Position numbers and translations under genes: made by a program. A stretch of 64,000 nt of DNA, taken from assembly GCA_002632355.1 (NCBI GenBank), contig NSJJ01000002.1, forward strand, positions 1 through 64,000, written 5' to 3'. Origin of the DNA: Sulfuricella denitrificans. Its GTDB lineage: Bacteria > Pseudomonadota > Gammaproteobacteria > Burkholderiales > Sulfuricellaceae. Below are positions 1 through 9,596 of the stretch, in pieces (positions within the stretch are counted from its first letter, which is position 1; every line of letters starts with the position of its first letter). The notes under the pieces are model-generated. The model worked only from the letters and a program-made list of their open reading frames with translations, was not told the DNA's origin and did no database searches.

Positions 1-508
1 CCACCTGATCGAGCATGGCCAGTTCATCGACCGAGAGCACCCGGCTGACGTTGAGGAGAATGACGAAGCGCCCTCCCACCTTGCCCATGCCGCAGATGAA
101 GTCGGTACGGATCCGCGCGCCAAAGCTCGGCGGCGGCTCGATCTGCTCCGCCGGGATCTCCAGCACTTCGTTCACCGCATCCACCACCACGCCCACAACC
201 TGCTTCTCTTCTTCCGTCGCCACTTCGATGATGACGATGCAGGTGCGTCGCGTCAGTTCCGTCCCCGGCCGCCCAAAGCGCGCAGACAGGTCGACGACCG
301 GTACCACGCTGCCACGCAGGTTGATTACGCCGCGAATGTAGTCCGGCATCATCGGCACTTCGGTGAGGTTGCCGTATTCGATGATTTCCTTGATGGCGAG
401 TATGCCGATCGCAAAGATTTCTCCGCCCAGCATGAAGGTCAGGTATTGCTGCTGGTCCTGTCCTTCATTCCGTTCCGGCTGTGCTTCCTTTTTGACGAGT
501 GCGCCCAT
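1..508 (-). CDS. cheW: CheW coupling protein, first copy (C-terminus cut by window edge)
   Basis: CheW adaptor that links chemoreceptors to CheA at the inner membrane. The frame opens at 508 and runs off position 1, so about residues 1-169 of an expected 184 are present. Over this range it matches the complete cheW at 2600-3154 base for base at a constant offset of 2,646 bp. It begins 10 nt after the stop of the upstream MCP gene, preceded by a GAGG-type ribosome site, so the pair is probably co-transcribed. The beta-barrel CheW pattern is clear, including the conserved [16 protein letters not shown] segment. The last 15 residues cannot be seen. Confidence 0.93.
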   Translation of the reverse strand, partial: MGALVKKEAQPERNEGQDQQQYLTFMLGGEIFAIGILAIKEIIEYGNLTEVPMMPDYIRGVINLRGSVVPVVDLSARFGRPGTELTRRTCIVIIEVATEEEKQVVGVVVDAVNEVLEIPAEQIEPPPSFGARIRTDFICGMGKVGGRFVILLNVSRVLSVDELAMLDQV

Positions 509-1375
509 GTCACCCTCCTCAGAAGCGTACGAATTCGAGTTCGTCTTCTACGCCCAGCGCAGCTTTCGGGATGGGTTTTGCGCTGCTTTTTCTGGCGTTT
601 GCTGCCGGGGTGCGGGACGGAGCGGCTTTCTGTGCCGGGGAAGCGCCGCCTCCGTTCAGTTTGAAGAAGCCCATGGTCTGTTGCAGCTGTTCGGCCTGGG
701 CGCTCATTTCTTCCGCTGTCGCCGCCAGTTCTTCCGAGGCCGAGGCGTTCTGCTGGGTGATCTGGCTCATCTGGTTCATGGCGGTGTTGATCTGGCCGAC
801 GCCGGAAGATTGTTCTTCGGAGGCAGCGGTGATTTCCTGCACCAGGTCGGAGGTCTTTTTGATCGAGGGCACCATTTCGTCCAGCAGCTTGCCGGCTTTT
901 TCCGCCAGACCGACGCTGCCCTTGGCCACTTCGCCGATTTCCTGTGCCGCAACCTGGCTGCGTTCCGCCAGTTTGCGCACTTCCGCGGCAACCACGGCAA
1001 AGCCCTTGCCGTGTTCGCCGGCGCGCGCCGCTTCGATGGCGGCGTTCAGCGCCAGCAGGTTGGTCTGGTAGGCAATGTCGTCGATGATGCCGATCTTGTC
1101 GGCAATGGATTTCATCGCCGTGACCGTCTCTTTCACCGCCATGCCGCCTTCTTCCGCTTCGGTCGAGGATTTGGAGGCCATGCCGTCGGTCACCTTGGCG
1201 TTCTCGGTGTTCTGACTGATCGAGGCGCTCATCTGCTCGACCGAGGCCGAGGTCTCTTCCACGCTCGCCGCCTGCTCGCTCGATGCCTGCGACAAGGATT
1301 GCGCCGTCGCGCTCACTTCCTCAGACGCCGAAGACAGGTTGTCCGCCGCACTCCGTACTTCAGTAATGATCTGCG
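1..1375. repeat. Direct repeat, copy A (at least 1,375 bp, cut by window edge)
   Basis: Copy A matches copy B (2647-4021) at a constant offset of 2,646 bp. Wherever I compared the two, including overlapping reading frames on both strands, I found no difference. It covers cheW and the whole cytoplasmic signalling half of the adjacent MCP. Identity ends abruptly at 1375/1376, just after the HAMP-to-signalling-helix junction of the MCP. The left end lies outside the window, so the full length is unknown. Confidence 0.95.
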
Positions 1376-2531
1376 TCAACTGGACAACAGTGCCGCGCAA
1401 GTCACGCTGCATCGTGGCCAGCTCGTCGCGCCCCGGCGTTTCCGGAACTTCGATATTCAGGTCGCCATTGGCCAGCTTTTCCAGCCCGCCCGAGACGACG
1501 CTCGCAGAGCGGGTAAGGTTGCGCACCATGAGCACCCCAAGCACCACGCTGAAGAAGAACAGGATGCTGACACTGGCGAGCAGGGTGTACTTTTTCTTCA
1601 CCAGACGCTGGCTTTGCGCCTGCAGCGAGGCCGCGAGCTGGGTATTGGCCGCATCGGACAGCACGAACAGGGCATCGATCGCCTCTGTCATTTTTGCGGA
1701 GTAATCCTGAGGGGAATATTCCAGCGTTTCGGACTGGGTCACTTCCCGCTGCACCATGGCAATGGCGCTATTGGTCTGGCTTTCTGCCTTTTGAAAGCCG
1801 CTTTCCAGCATGTTTTTCAGCTTTTCGTCAGCGGCGTAGGCCTTGTCCAGCGCATCCCGGATGCCGGCCAGTTCGCGCTGCACCAGTCCGATATAGGCTG
1901 CCACACCGCTGCGTTCGTCAGCCGTTGCCTTGTGTCGGGTCAGCATGCCGCCACCCAGGGCGCGCACGCGGCCCATGTACTCGGTGATCATGGGCATGCG
2001 CCCGGTGGCGAGAGTGCCGAGCTGATAGCCATCCACGGTCGGGTCATAGGTAATGTTGGACTGATCGGCAATCGCCGTGATCAAGCGTATTTCAGCATCC
2101 ACCACTGCAGAATGACGCTTGTAGCTATCCTGCGGGCTAAGGCTGGCGACATCGCCCTTCACACCCTGCCAGCCCGACCTCACGTCCTGCCACTGTTTCG
2201 CCAGACCGAGTTCGGGAAAGCGTTTTTCCATTTCGTCGATTTCGGCCACGCTTTTGTCCACATCCTGACGCTTTGACTCCCATTTCGAGCGCATTTCGGT
2301 ATTGCCGTTCAGCACCAGTCCCGACATCCCGCGATGCTGCTGGGTGTTCTGCAGCAGGGCCATCACCGGCTTGAAATAGGTTGCGCCAGTGCTTTCGCGG
2401 GCGGCAAAATCGACGTTTTCGTTCAGCCCCGAGACGAACAGATATGTCGGTATACCGAACAGCGCAAGGACCATCAGTCCGAGGAGAACAAACTTCTGGC
2501 TCAGGGTAAATCTGTTTAGCAAAGCATTCAT
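519..2531 (-). CDS. Methyl-accepting chemotaxis protein with a large periplasmic helical domain
   Basis: Transmembrane chemoreceptor of 670 aa. I chose the ATG at 2531 because AAGGAACGG lies just upstream; an in-frame start at 2573 would add 14 residues. TM1 is about residues 13-33. A periplasmic helical domain follows (about 34-313) with an NTQQHRG motif at 62-68 that recalls NIT-type sensors. TM2 is 314-337, HAMP about 338-390, and the signalling hairpin tip ([18 protein letters not shown]) about 489-506. The last five residues EFVRF fit the x-aromatic-x-x-aromatic CheR-tethering pentapeptide. From about residue 384 to the end it is identical to the MCP at 3165-4796; only the sensor halves differ. 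Confidence 0.93.
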   Translation of the reverse strand: MNALLNRFTLSQKFVLLGLMVLALFGIPTYLFVSGLNENVDFAARESTGATYFKPVMALLQNTQQHRGMSGLVLNGNTEMRSKWESKRQDVDKSVAEIDEMEKRFPELGLAKQWQDVRSGWQGVKGDVASLSPQDSYKRHSAVVDAEIRLITAIADQSNITYDPTVDGYQLGTLATGRMPMITEYMGRVRALGGGMLTRHKATADERSGVAAYIGLVQRELAGIRDALDKAYAADEKLKNMLESGFQKAESQTNSAIAMVQREVTQSETLEYSPQDYSAKMTEAIDALFVLSDAANTQLAASLQAQSQRLVKKKYTLLASVSILFFFSVVLGVLMVRNLTRSASVVSGGLEKLANGDLNIEVPETPGRDELATMQRDLRGTVVQLTQIITEVRSAADNLSSASEEVSATAQSLSQASSEQAASVEETSASVEQMSASISQNTENAKVTDGMASKSSTEAEEGGMAVKETVTAMKSIADKIGIIDDIAYQTNLLALNAAIEAARAGEHGKGFAVVAAEVRKLAERSQVAAQEIGEVAKGSVGLAEKAGKLLDEMVPSIKKTSDLVQEITAASEEQSSGVGQINTAMNQMSQITQQNASASEELAATAEEMSAQAEQLQQTMGFFKLNGGGASPAQKAAPSRTPAANARKSSAKPIPKAALGVEDELEFVRF

Positions 2532-2599
2532 ATCCGTTCCTTTTTCGTTAATCACATCCATTGCCGTCCGCAAAGCAGTCGGCAGGTATTGCTGCTGCC

Positions 2600-3154
2600 T
2601 TATGCCGCTGCCTGATCCACCAGGCGCGGCGTATCCTGCACCCCTGCCACCTGATCGAGCATGGCCAGTTCATCGACCGAGAGCACCCGGCTGACGTTGA
2701 GGAGAATGACGAAGCGCCCTCCCACCTTGCCCATGCCGCAGATGAAGTCGGTACGGATCCGCGCGCCAAAGCTCGGCGGCGGCTCGATCTGCTCCGCCGG
2801 GATCTCCAGCACTTCGTTCACCGCATCCACCACCACGCCCACAACCTGCTTCTCTTCTTCCGTCGCCACTTCGATGATGACGATGCAGGTGCGTCGCGTC
2901 AGTTCCGTCCCCGGCCGCCCAAAGCGCGCAGACAGGTCGACGACCGGTACCACGCTGCCACGCAGGTTGATTACGCCGCGAATGTAGTCCGGCATCATCG
3001 GCACTTCGGTGAGGTTGCCGTATTCGATGATTTCCTTGATGGCGAGTATGCCGATCGCAAAGATTTCTCCGCCCAGCATGAAGGTCAGGTATTGCTGCTG
3101 GTCCTGTCCTTCATTCCGTTCCGGCTGTGCTTCCTTTTTGACGAGTGCGCCCAT
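2600..3154 (-). CDS. cheW: CheW coupling protein, second copy
   Basis: Complete 184-aa CheW, the receptor-kinase adaptor. It starts at 3154, 10 nt after the upstream MCP stop at 3165, behind a GAGGAGGGTGAC ribosome site. The MCP gene follows at 2531 after a 68-nt gap, giving the order MCP-cheW-MCP-cheW in one leftward unit. Only the 3' end (2600-2646) is not duplicated within the window; the rest is identical to the copy at 1-508. The two genes would make the same adaptor, which raises dosage rather than specificity unless the unseen C-terminus of copy one differs. Confidence 0.95.
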   Translation of the reverse strand: MGALVKKEAQPERNEGQDQQQYLTFMLGGEIFAIGILAIKEIIEYGNLTEVPMMPDYIRGVINLRGSVVPVVDLSARFGRPGTELTRRTCIVIIEVATEEEKQVVGVVVDAVNEVLEIPAEQIEPPPSFGARIRTDFICGMGKVGGRFVILLNVSRVLSVDELAMLDQVAGVQDTPRLVDQAAA

Positions 3155-4021
3155 GTCACCCTCCTCAGAAGCGTACGAATTCGAGTTCGTCTTCTACGCC
3201 CAGCGCAGCTTTCGGGATGGGTTTTGCGCTGCTTTTTCTGGCGTTTGCTGCCGGGGTGCGGGACGGAGCGGCTTTCTGTGCCGGGGAAGCGCCGCCTCCG
3301 TTCAGTTTGAAGAAGCCCATGGTCTGTTGCAGCTGTTCGGCCTGGGCGCTCATTTCTTCCGCTGTCGCCGCCAGTTCTTCCGAGGCCGAGGCGTTCTGCT
3401 GGGTGATCTGGCTCATCTGGTTCATGGCGGTGTTGATCTGGCCGACGCCGGAAGATTGTTCTTCGGAGGCAGCGGTGATTTCCTGCACCAGGTCGGAGGT
3501 CTTTTTGATCGAGGGCACCATTTCGTCCAGCAGCTTGCCGGCTTTTTCCGCCAGACCGACGCTGCCCTTGGCCACTTCGCCGATTTCCTGTGCCGCAACC
3601 TGGCTGCGTTCCGCCAGTTTGCGCACTTCCGCGGCAACCACGGCAAAGCCCTTGCCGTGTTCGCCGGCGCGCGCCGCTTCGATGGCGGCGTTCAGCGCCA
3701 GCAGGTTGGTCTGGTAGGCAATGTCGTCGATGATGCCGATCTTGTCGGCAATGGATTTCATCGCCGTGACCGTCTCTTTCACCGCCATGCCGCCTTCTTC
3801 CGCTTCGGTCGAGGATTTGGAGGCCATGCCGTCGGTCACCTTGGCGTTCTCGGTGTTCTGACTGATCGAGGCGCTCATCTGCTCGACCGAGGCCGAGGTC
3901 TCTTCCACGCTCGCCGCCTGCTCGCTCGATGCCTGCGACAAGGATTGCGCCGTCGCGCTCACTTCCTCAGACGCCGAAGACAGGTTGTCCGCCGCACTCC
4001 GTACTTCAGTAATGATCTGCG
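2647..4021. repeat. Direct repeat, copy B of the cheW/MCP signalling-domain duplication
   Basis: Second copy of the repeat at 1-1375. It holds most of cheW and the signalling half of the MCP at 3165-4796. Identity stops at 4021/4022, where the MCP coding sequence passes from the shared signalling helix into its own HAMP domain. No inverted ends or transposase gene accompany it, so unequal recombination or gene conversion fits better than transposition. Confidence 0.95.
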
Positions 4022-4796
4022 AAAGCTTCTCAACCATGTTTTTCATGGCGGCTAGCAGCATACCGGTTTCGTCCCTGGAATCCACGTCGATGCGCGCATT
4101 CAGGTCGCCTTCGGCCAGCTGGTTGGCGACACTCACAGCCTGGTTCAGTGGCCGGGTGATGGAGCGTGTCACCCAAAAGGCAATGGCTGCGCCAAGCAGG
4201 GCTGCAGCGAGACCCAGAGCAATCATTAGCGAACGCGCAGCCTGGTAGGCTTCGCCTGCCGCTTTGCCGGTGCCTTCCATCAGGCTACCCTGGTAGTCGA
4301 TCAGGTTGCTGACGGCCTTGAAGTAGTTATTCTGTTTTTCCCGCACTTCGGTCAGCAACAGCACCTTGGCTTCACCCTGCTTGCCGTCGGCAATCAGCTT
4401 GAGAAACTGGTCCTGCCCGCCCACATAGGCGCCGCGCGCGTCAGCGATGGCCTTGAGCAATTCCTTGCCCTTGTCAGACCTGATCGTTGCATCCAGCTTA
4501 TCGAGATTTTCCTTGATGTTCTTCCGAGCATCCTGCACGCGCCCCAGTTCCTTCTCGACCTGCTCCCGCTTGTCCATGATCAGCATGTTGCGCATGGCAC
4601 GGCCAATCACGTTCACGCTGGCGTTGATATTGTTTGCCCACAGGGTTTTCGGATACTTGTCCTTGACCATGTCATCTATATCGGCATTCAGCGCCGACAG
4701 CCGCATGATGCCTATCATGGCAATCGCCGCCAGCAAGGCCAGCATCAGGCCGAAGCCCAGTCCCAGCCTCATGCCAATTTTCATATTCTTGAACAT
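3165..4796 (-). CDS. Methyl-accepting chemotaxis protein with 4-helix-bundle sensor
   Basis: Chemoreceptor of 543 aa. TM1 is about residues 10-30. A periplasmic four-helix-bundle-type domain of about 155 residues follows. TM2 is about 187-211, HAMP about 212-262, then the full signalling domain with the EAARAGE hairpin tip and the same alanine/proline-rich tail ending EFVRF, a likely CheR/CheB tether. The ATG at 4796 has an AAGGGAG site 10-15 nt upstream. It follows cheA (stop 4857) by 60 nt. Its signalling half is identical to that of the next receptor (519-2531), so two different sensors feed an identical output module. Confidence 0.94.
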   Translation of the reverse strand: MFKNMKIGMRLGLGFGLMLALLAAIAMIGIMRLSALNADIDDMVKDKYPKTLWANNINASVNVIGRAMRNMLIMDKREQVEKELGRVQDARKNIKENLDKLDATIRSDKGKELLKAIADARGAYVGGQDQFLKLIADGKQGEAKVLLLTEVREKQNNYFKAVSNLIDYQGSLMEGTGKAAGEAYQAARSLMIALGLAAALLGAAIAFWVTRSITRPLNQAVSVANQLAEGDLNARIDVDSRDETGMLLAAMKNMVEKLSQIITEVRSAADNLSSASEEVSATAQSLSQASSEQAASVEETSASVEQMSASISQNTENAKVTDGMASKSSTEAEEGGMAVKETVTAMKSIADKIGIIDDIAYQTNLLALNAAIEAARAGEHGKGFAVVAAEVRKLAERSQVAAQEIGEVAKGSVGLAEKAGKLLDEMVPSIKKTSDLVQEITAASEEQSSGVGQINTAMNQMSQITQQNASASEELAATAEEMSAQAEQLQQTMGFFKLNGGGASPAQKAAPSRTPAANARKSSAKPIPKAALGVEDELEFVRF

Positions 4797-4856
4797 TTCT
4801 CTATAACTCCCTTTTCCCAGGAAAATTTTGAATACAGCGGTTTACGATTCAGTCTT

Positions 4857-7028
4857 TCACTCTGCCATTGAACTTTCACTTGCCACCGACAGCTGCACCA
4901 GCGCCGGCACATCCAGAATCAGCGCCACTTCTCCGGTGCCCAGGATGGTCGAACCGGAAATGCCCTTGAGTTGACGGAAAATCGAGCCCAGTGGCTTGAT
5001 GACGGTCTGGAATTCGCCCATCAGTTCGTCCACCACGAAACCTGCCTTGAGACCGCCGTACTGCACGACCACGATGTTCTCGCGCTTGCCGGCGGGTTCG
5101 TTCACTTCGAACTGGTCGCGCAAGCGGATAAAGGGCAGCACCTCGCCGCGCAGGTTGACGTAGTTGCGCATGTCGGCGGCCTTGCGGTCTGCTTCGGACA
5201 GCTCGACGCACTCCAGCACCATGTCGAGCGGCACGACAAAGGCGGATTTTCCTACGCCCACAAGGAAACCGTCGATGATCGCCAGCGTCAGCGGCAGGCG
5301 GATGCGCACCGTTGTGCCGAGCCCTTCCTCGCTGTCGATGTCCACCGTGCCGCGCAGCGCCTGGATATTGCGCCGCACCACGTCCATACCGACGCCGCGC
5401 CCGGAGAGGTTGGTGACCTGGTCCGCAGTTGAAAATCCGGCTTCAAAAATCAGATTGAAGATTTCATGATCGCTGAGCGTTTGTCCGGGCGAGACGATGC
5501 CGCGCTCGATGGCTTTTTTCAGTATCCGTTCCTTCTTGAGACCGCCGCCGTCGTCCGCCACCTCGATGACGATGCTGCCGGAATCGTGATAGGCATTGAG
5601 CCGCAGCGTGCCGCGCGCAGGCTTGCCTGTTGCCGTGCGCACCTCGCCAGGTTCGATGCCGTGATCCATGGAATTTCGCACCAGATGCATCAGCGGGTCG
5701 CCGATTTTCTCCACCACGGTCTTGTCCAGCTCGGTCTCGGCACCGCTGATCTCCAGCCCGATATCCTTGCCGAGCTCCTTGCTGACATCGCGCACCACGC
5801 GCTGGAAGCGGTTGAAGGTTTCGCCGATTTCCACCATGCGCAGCTTGAGCGCGCCATCGCGGATCTCCTCCACCAGACGCGACATGACCGAAGTCGCTTC
5901 GTGCATGACAAGATCGCCCGAACGTTTGGCAAGCAGGGAGGCTGAAGCGCCGGCAATGACCAGCTCGCCGACCAGGTTGATCAACTCGTCCAGCTTTTCG
6001 GCATTGACGCGGATGAACTTGGCTTCCTGCGCCTTGTGATCGCGTATCTGGCGCTGTTTTTCCAGCGCGACATCGACCACTTCCTTCTGGACCACGCCCT
6101 CTTTCACCAACAGTTCGCCGACCGGGACTCGCGCACCGCTTTCCTGAGCGACCAGCTTTTCCTGCGCGGCCAGCGTTTCTTCCAGCTCGTGGGAAGTCAG
6201 GATGCCGGCTTCGATCAGCAATTGCCCGATCATGTCCGTATTGCCGCTCGCATGTTCGATACGCTCGATATAGGCCGCCAGATGGCTGGGCGGGGGGAGG
6301 ATGCGCAGGGTGCAGTCCTCGCGCACGAATTCGAATACATCCTCGATGGTTTTCTTGTCAGCCTCGCTCTTGAACTCGATCATGAAACCGAGGTAGCAGG
6401 ATTCCGGGTCGAGCTGCGCGAGATCGGGCAGCTCGCTGTCGTCGGTGGCAAGGGAAACGATGTCGCCGATGGTCGAAAGGTAGCGAATGAAGGAAAGCGG
6501 ATCCATGCCGTTGCGCAGCACGTCGCGTCCGAACTTCAGCGAGATGTTCCAGCAATCGCCTTCCATCATGCCGCCGCCACTGGCTTCGACCGGCGTATCA
6601 CGAACTGTTGGCGAGGCGGGTTCCATTGGGGCGACGCCCAAAAGGCCTCTGAGCGCTGCCAGCAAAGCTTCACCCGTGCGTTCCTGTTCGGCATCGAGCA
6701 ACTCGCCGGATTCCGCCACGACAGAAATCAGCAGCGCAATGTGGTCACGGCACTTCAGCAGCAGCTCGACGAGGTCGCCATTCACCGCCAGTTCGCCGTC
6801 TCTCAGCTTGTCGAGTACATTCTCGACCACATGGGTGAAGGACACGATGGCGTCGAGGCCGAACAACCCGGCCGAACCCTTGATGGTATGGGCGGCACGA
6901 AACAGGGCATTGACGGTATCGTCATCCTGCAGCGGCTCGTTTTCGAGCTGCAGCAGGATATCCTCCATTTCCTCCAGCAGACTTCGGCCTTCCTCGATAT
7001 AGGTTTGTAAAGCTTGATCCATGCTCAT
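4857..7028 (-). CDS. cheA: Chemotaxis histidine kinase CheA with an unusual middle region
   Basis: Core kinase of the left-hand chemosensory array, 723 aa. The HPt domain carries phospho-acceptor His47 in AAHTIKGSAG. Residues about 155-250 form a separate alpha/beta domain (CYLGFMIEF, VFEFVREDC). Residues 266-325 hold two tandem motifs resembling MshEN/GspE-N repeats (IGQLLIEAG...LAAQ and VGELLVKEG...LEKQ). Dimerisation, ATPase (N-box HLVRNSMDHGIE, G-box ADDGGG) and C-terminal CheW-like domains follow. There is no receiver, unlike the other CheA in the window. GGAG lies upstream of the ATG at 7028. Neighbours are STAS and CheY genes upstream and MCP/CheW pairs downstream. Confidence 0.96.
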   Translation of the reverse strand: MSMDQALQTYIEEGRSLLEEMEDILLQLENEPLQDDDTVNALFRAAHTIKGSAGLFGLDAIVSFTHVVENVLDKLRDGELAVNGDLVELLLKCRDHIALLISVVAESGELLDAEQERTGEALLAALRGLLGVAPMEPASPTVRDTPVEASGGGMMEGDCWNISLKFGRDVLRNGMDPLSFIRYLSTIGDIVSLATDDSELPDLAQLDPESCYLGFMIEFKSEADKKTIEDVFEFVREDCTLRILPPPSHLAAYIERIEHASGNTDMIGQLLIEAGILTSHELEETLAAQEKLVAQESGARVPVGELLVKEGVVQKEVVDVALEKQRQIRDHKAQEAKFIRVNAEKLDELINLVGELVIAGASASLLAKRSGDLVMHEATSVMSRLVEEIRDGALKLRMVEIGETFNRFQRVVRDVSKELGKDIGLEISGAETELDKTVVEKIGDPLMHLVRNSMDHGIEPGEVRTATGKPARGTLRLNAYHDSGSIVIEVADDGGGLKKERILKKAIERGIVSPGQTLSDHEIFNLIFEAGFSTADQVTNLSGRGVGMDVVRRNIQALRGTVDIDSEEGLGTTVRIRLPLTLAIIDGFLVGVGKSAFVVPLDMVLECVELSEADRKAADMRNYVNLRGEVLPFIRLRDQFEVNEPAGKRENIVVVQYGGLKAGFVVDELMGEFQTVIKPLGSIFRQLKGISGSTILGTGEVALILDVPALVQLSVASESSMAE

Positions 7029-7037
7029 GTGAGACTC

Positions 7038-7358
7038 CTATCTCTGTGCGGGGATGACCAACGGATCACCGAGCTGCGCAGCCATCTGAAACTGCTCGAT
7101 CACTTCCAGTGCCGACAAGCTGTGCGACACGAAACGCACTTGCTTGCCGAGGCGAAGTCCTTCCCGCTTGGCCGCAAGTAGCAACTGGCAGCCGGCGGTA
7201 TCCAGTTCAGTGACGCCGGCAAGGCTGATTTCCGTTTCATCGCAGCCGGGCAGGTTTTCCAGCAGGCAGCTCCTGAATTCAGGGCCGTGATAGATGGTCA
7301 GCTCACCCTCGATTTCCAGCCGGCAGGCGCCATTTTCACGCCGGACATTGATTTGCAT
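7038..7358 (-). CDS. STAS-domain protein (anti-sigma-factor-antagonist type)
   Basis: A 106-aa single STAS domain of the SpoIIAA/RsbV class, which usually works as a phosphorylation-switched partner protein in the cytoplasm. The conserved Asp-Ser/Thr-x-Gly site appears as LDTAGCQLL, so Thr would be the acceptor. An AGGAGG site sits upstream of the ATG at 7358. It lies between cheY (7392) and cheA (7028) with gaps of 33 and 9 nt. Small STAS proteins are found in some proteobacterial chemosensory operons, but their partner there is not established. I see no RsbW-type kinase nearby. Confidence 0.88.
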   Translation of the reverse strand: MQINVRRENGACRLEIEGELTIYHGPEFRSCLLENLPGCDETEISLAGVTELDTAGCQLLLAAKREGLRLGKQVRFVSHSLSALEVIEQFQMAAQLGDPLVIPAQR

Positions 7359-7391
7359 GTTTCGTACCTCCTGACGGGGGGATGACAGCCC

Positions 7392-7760
7392 TTAAGGCAT
7401 GATCAGCTTGGATACGGCGCCAAGCATCTGCGCAGGCTGGAAAGGCTTGACCACCCAGGCCTTGGCCCCTGCCGCCTGGCCCGCCTGCTTTTTCGCTTCC
7501 TGCGATTCGGTGGTGAGCATGATGATGGGCGTGAACTTGTAGGCCGGCAGTTTCTTTGCTTCGGTGACGAAGGTAATGCCGTCCATGTTGGGCATGTTGA
7601 CATCGCTGATGATGAGATGAATTTTCTGCCCATTGAGCTTGGACAGCGCATCCTTGCCGTCGCAGGCTTCGATAATGTCGAACCCGGCGCCCTTGAGCGC
7701 GATGCTCACGACCTGGCGCAGCGAGGCCGAATCGTCCACGATCAGGATTGTTTTTGCCAT
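7392..7760 (-). CDS. cheY: CheY-type single-domain response regulator
   Basis: A 122-aa stand-alone receiver. The acidic pair is in LIVDDSASLR, the phospho-acceptor Asp is in LIISDVNMPNMDG, the Thr switch is in IIMLTTES, and the Lys is in VVKPF. It is the likely phosphorylation target of the CheA encoded just downstream. An AGGAGG site precedes the ATG at 7760. It sits between an MCP gene (stop 7772) and the STAS gene. Whether it binds flagellar FliM or another output cannot be judged from sequence. Confidence 0.93.
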   Translation of the reverse strand: MAKTILIVDDSASLRQVVSIALKGAGFDIIEACDGKDALSKLNGQKIHLIISDVNMPNMDGITFVTEAKKLPAYKFTPIIMLTTESQEAKKQAGQAAGAKAWVVKPFQPAQMLGAVSKLIMP

Positions 7761-7771
7761 GATTTATCCTC

Positions 7772-8989
7772 CTAGAAAAAAGTGATGTCCGAGTCGTCTG
7801 CGCCCTGGCCGCCATCGCCAAGGTGCAGGTTCCGCTGCTCGGAAGTGGTATAGGTGTTCTGCAGTTCATCCAGCCAGGCCTGGGTGTCGATGGGCTCGCA
7901 GCGATTGGTGTTGAGACACTGGTCGAGATGCCCTTCCAGCTTGTTCATGTCGTCGCGGACGTGGGACAGGATCTGGCTCACGCGATCCTGGAACTGCAAC
8001 GACACCAGCACATCGGAAATCTCGTCGCGAATGCCGACGCTGGCATCCTGAAGAATGTGGGATGAATCGGTCAGCCTGCCGGCTGCGCCGTGAAAACGCT
8101 CGATTACCTCGCCGATGACCACTTCGGAATGGGCGACCGATTCTCCGTCGCGCTTTGCGGATTCCTCCGAGGCATCGATGGCGGAGCGGATCGCTGCGTT
8201 GACCAGTTCCACCCGCTCGCTGATTTTCCTGCCGGTTTCGCCGGAGAGCGTGGACAGCTTGCGCACTTCGTCCGCAACCACGGCAAAGCCGCGCCCCGCC
8301 TCCCCGGCACGCGCCGCCTCGATGGCGGCATTGAGCGCGAGCAGATTGGTCTGGCTGGCGATATTGGCGACGTCGGCCGCCATCTGCTTGAGCTCGCTGG
8401 TAAAGCCGGCCAACTGGCCCACTTCCTGCAACAGGGTTTCCTTGGACTGCATGGCGCTACGCAACGAGCCGACGATCGAGCCAAGGTCCCTGTGTCCGCT
8501 TTCGATCAGGCGAACCAGGCCACCTTCCGTGTCACTTCCTTCCATTCCGGCAGACGCTGCCTGCGAGACCTCAACTGCTTCCTCCAGTTTTTGTGAAAGC
8601 CCGGCAAAACGCGCGGACAGCGCCGTGATCGCGTCTTCGGTCTGGACACGCCCAGTCTCGATTTGCCGCACCCAGACTGGAAGCACACTTGCACACAGGC
8701 GGTCGAGATCGGCAATGCGGTTGTCGCTGAACTGCTTTTCACACTCGGCTCGAACCGCCTCGATTTCATCCTGAAAAGCGGCCTGACCCGCCGCCCTGAG
8801 ACGGGAAGCCTGCCATCCCAGTGCGGCACCGCAGACCGGCATGACACAGGCAAGCGCCCAGCTTGCCACGCCGCCGCTGCCGGCGGCCAGAACCATGAAC
8901 GCGCCCAGCACGCCCAGTCCGATGGGTAGTGCCGGGCCCATCCCGCAAGAGAACCTGGTTGAGTCGTTCCTGTTTGCCATATTTTCCAT
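7772..8989 (-). CDS. Short methyl-accepting chemotaxis protein without a periplasmic sensor domain
   Basis: A receptor of about 405 aa with two closely spaced hydrophobic segments at the N-terminus and almost no periplasmic loop, so it probably senses in the membrane or cytoplasm. The signalling tip ([18 protein letters not shown]) is intact. The C-terminal part carries [12 protein letters not shown], a motif seen in several non-canonical MCPs. I favour the ATG at 8989 because AGGAAAGAAAAGG lies directly upstream. An alternative ATG at 9016 overlaps the previous stop as ATGA and adds nine residues that encode this ribosome site. It has no HAMP-like region I can define and no CheR pentapeptide. 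Confidence 0.9.
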   Translation of the reverse strand: MENMANRNDSTRFSCGMGPALPIGLGVLGAFMVLAAGSGGVASWALACVMPVCGAALGWQASRLRAAGQAAFQDEIEAVRAECEKQFSDNRIADLDRLCASVLPVWVRQIETGRVQTEDAITALSARFAGLSQKLEEAVEVSQAASAGMEGSDTEGGLVRLIESGHRDLGSIVGSLRSAMQSKETLLQEVGQLAGFTSELKQMAADVANIASQTNLLALNAAIEAARAGEAGRGFAVVADEVRKLSTLSGETGRKISERVELVNAAIRSAIDASEESAKRDGESVAHSEVVIGEVIERFHGAAGRLTDSSHILQDASVGIRDEISDVLVSLQFQDRVSQILSHVRDDMNKLEGHLDQCLNTNRCEPIDTQAWLDELQNTYTTSEQRNLHLGDGGQGADDSDITFF

Positions 8990-9012
8990 GTAGCCTTTTC
9001 TTTCCTGGATTT

Positions 9013-9396
9013 TCATGCCGCGGTTTTTGATGCCGCCGCAGATGGGATTTTCCTGATTACGTCCATCAGATCGTCAAGCTGGGAAGTCAGATCGAAACAA
9101 TGATCGGCCCCTGCATCCAGCCAGCGCCTGCGGTAGGCTTCCGCCCGTTCGCTGCCGGTCACGATGACGCACGCTGCCGGATACTGCGCCTTGAGCAGCG
9201 CAAGACAATGAATCGCCCTTGCATCGGGCAGGGGCGCATGCATCACGACAATACCTGGCGGCAAAGGACGCACCACTTCAAGCGCCGCTTCGGCATCGGC
9301 TGCGGTTTCCACCACCCCGACAACAGAAGTACCGGTGAGCATCATGGCCAGTCTCTGGCTTACCAGATCATTTTTTCCCAGCAGCAATATTTTCAC
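9013..9396 (-). CDS. Degenerate receiver-domain protein lacking the phospho-acceptor Asp
   Basis: A 127-aa protein with the length and alternating pattern of a CheY-like receiver. The usual Asp at the end of beta-3 is replaced by His ([13 protein letters not shown]). The acidic pair after beta-1 is lost (LLLGKND) and no Lys-Pro follows beta-5. It therefore probably cannot be phosphorylated in the normal way and may be a constitutive or ligand-controlled binding module. It is the first gene of the left-hand unit, after a 200-nt gap, and its stop overlaps a possible start of the MCP gene. Confidence 0.8.
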   Translation of the reverse strand: MKILLLGKNDLVSQRLAMMLTGTSVVGVVETAADAEAALEVVRPLPPGIVVMHAPLPDARAIHCLALLKAQYPAACVIVTGSERAEAYRRRWLDAGADHCFDLTSQLDDLMDVIRKIPSAAASKTAA

Positions 9397-9563
9397 GGTT
9401 CAGGCGCAAATTAAGATTTGCGTGAATTTTCCGTTAGTTGCGGCAGGAAGATAAGTCGGTGCAATCGGATTTATGTAGCGCGTTCCGCCGACCATCAGGG
9501 TAGGAGGATTCCTAGAATTGCTCAGGCACGGGGAGCGGGAAGTAAGGCAAAGACAGTAGCGCA

Positions 9564-9587
9564 GCCTGCTGCATACTTGCAGCAGGC
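9564..9587 (-). terminator. Perfect 10-bp stem hairpin after the NarL-type regulator gene
   Basis: GCCTGCTGCA and TGCAGCAGGC pair perfectly around the loop TACT. The hairpin lies 9 nt past the stop of the leftward gene at 9597, where the long chemosensory unit ends. The following sequence on that strand has only a short T-rich run (TGTCTTTG), so it is a plausible but not textbook intrinsic terminator. Confidence 0.5.
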
Positions 9588-9596
9588 GAGGAGGAA

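Noticed and set aside
363-2276. Very long open frame on the plus strand opposite the first MCP, with similar ones at 18531-20195, 25207-27657 and 31898-33346
   Set aside because: Each lies antisense to a gene with clear domains, has low-complexity His/Arg/Leu-rich content and no ribosome site. They are shadows of high-GC codon use.
1-4021. Large repeat considered as an insertion sequence
   Set aside because: No transposase, terminal inverted repeats or target duplication; the contents are chemotaxis genes and the boundary follows protein domains.
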